Origin: CAZXMB01 sp964641715
GTDB taxonomy: Bacteria; Desulfobacterota; BSN033; UBA1163
NCBI GenBank assembly: GCA_964641715.1
Contig: CAZXMB010000188.1
Coordinates: 1-5,451, forward strand
DNA length: 5,451 bases
Reading direction: 5' to 3'
In this document: positions 5,391 to 5,451 of the stretch, in pieces
How the letters are laid out: each line of letters starts with the position of its first letter
Numbering within the stretch: the stretch's first letter is position 1
Notes under the pieces: generated by a model
Databases searched by the model: none
What the model saw: only the letters and a program-made list of their open reading frames with translations
Told to the model about the DNA's origin: nothing
Program-made: the position numbers and the translations under genes

Positions 5391-5451
5391 ATGGCATGCG
5401 GAATGAAAGGATGCGGGAAGACCAAAAAGACCGCCAAGAAACCCAAAGGGA
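5391..5451 (+). CDS. Small Cys/Lys-rich protein, N terminus only (runs off the window)
   Basis: The visible 20 codons read MACGMKGCGKTKK followed by a Lys/Pro-rich stretch; the gene continues beyond the window edge. I do not recognise it. Two cysteines (3 and 8) in a Gly/Lys context could bind a metal or be redox active, which is a guess. Support for a real gene is the ribosome binding site AAAGGGGGTGAT, 6 bases before the ATG, and a TTGACA promoter upstream. It is transcribed divergently from the kor operon, with 156 bases between the two starts. Confidence 0.7.
   Translation, partial: MACGMKGCGKTKKTAKKPKG

Overview
The window holds one tightly packed, six-gene operon on the minus strand (positions 5234 down to 69). 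At the right edge is the first part of a small divergent gene on the plus strand. The content is typical of a strict anaerobe: a 2-oxoacid:ferredoxin oxidoreductase, two further iron-sulfur proteins and moderate GC. I suspect an anaerobic, Desulfobacterota-like bacterium from the gene order and from the style of the intergenic palindromes, but nothing here proves a taxon.

Layout in transcription order on the minus strand: a KorA-type alpha subunit (5234-4083); a 175-bp gap almost filled by a 136-bp imperfect palindrome (3948-4083); a KorB-type thiamine-diphosphate beta subunit (3907-3149); a KorC-type gamma subunit (3152-2604); a GltD-like FAD/NAD(P)/Fe-S oxidoreductase (2611-1232); a 60-bp gap holding a different, near-perfect 34-bp palindrome (1181-1214); a two-cluster ferredoxin-like protein (1171-848); and a LamB/YcsF-family protein, the 5-oxoprolinase subunit A PxpA (851-69). 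Apart from the two gaps that carry palindromes, neighbouring genes overlap by 4 or 8 bases, which implies one transcript with coupled translation.

Working model (inference): KorABC oxidatively decarboxylates a 2-oxoacid, most likely 2-oxoglutarate, to its CoA thioester. The electrons could pass through the ferredoxin-like protein and the GltD-like flavoprotein to or from NAD(P). PxpA hydrolyses 5-oxoproline to glutamate in the known enzyme, and glutamate is one step from 2-oxoglutarate, so the operon could form a 5-oxoproline/glutamate/2-oxoglutarate module. PxpB and PxpC are not seen here.

The most notable point is that the ferredoxin-like gene looks like the severed C-terminal domain of the GltD-like protein. 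Both lie in the same reading frame, a single TAA separates them, and the palindrome sits exactly at the break. A second palindromic element begins at the stop codon of korA. The two elements suggest that small mobile or repetitive palindromes have reshaped this operon.

The 156-bp divergent region (5235-5390) holds a good promoter and a very strong ribosome binding site for the small plus-strand gene, and a weaker candidate promoter for the operon that overlaps the first one. Positions 1-68 hold AT-rich sequence with no gene or convincing terminator.
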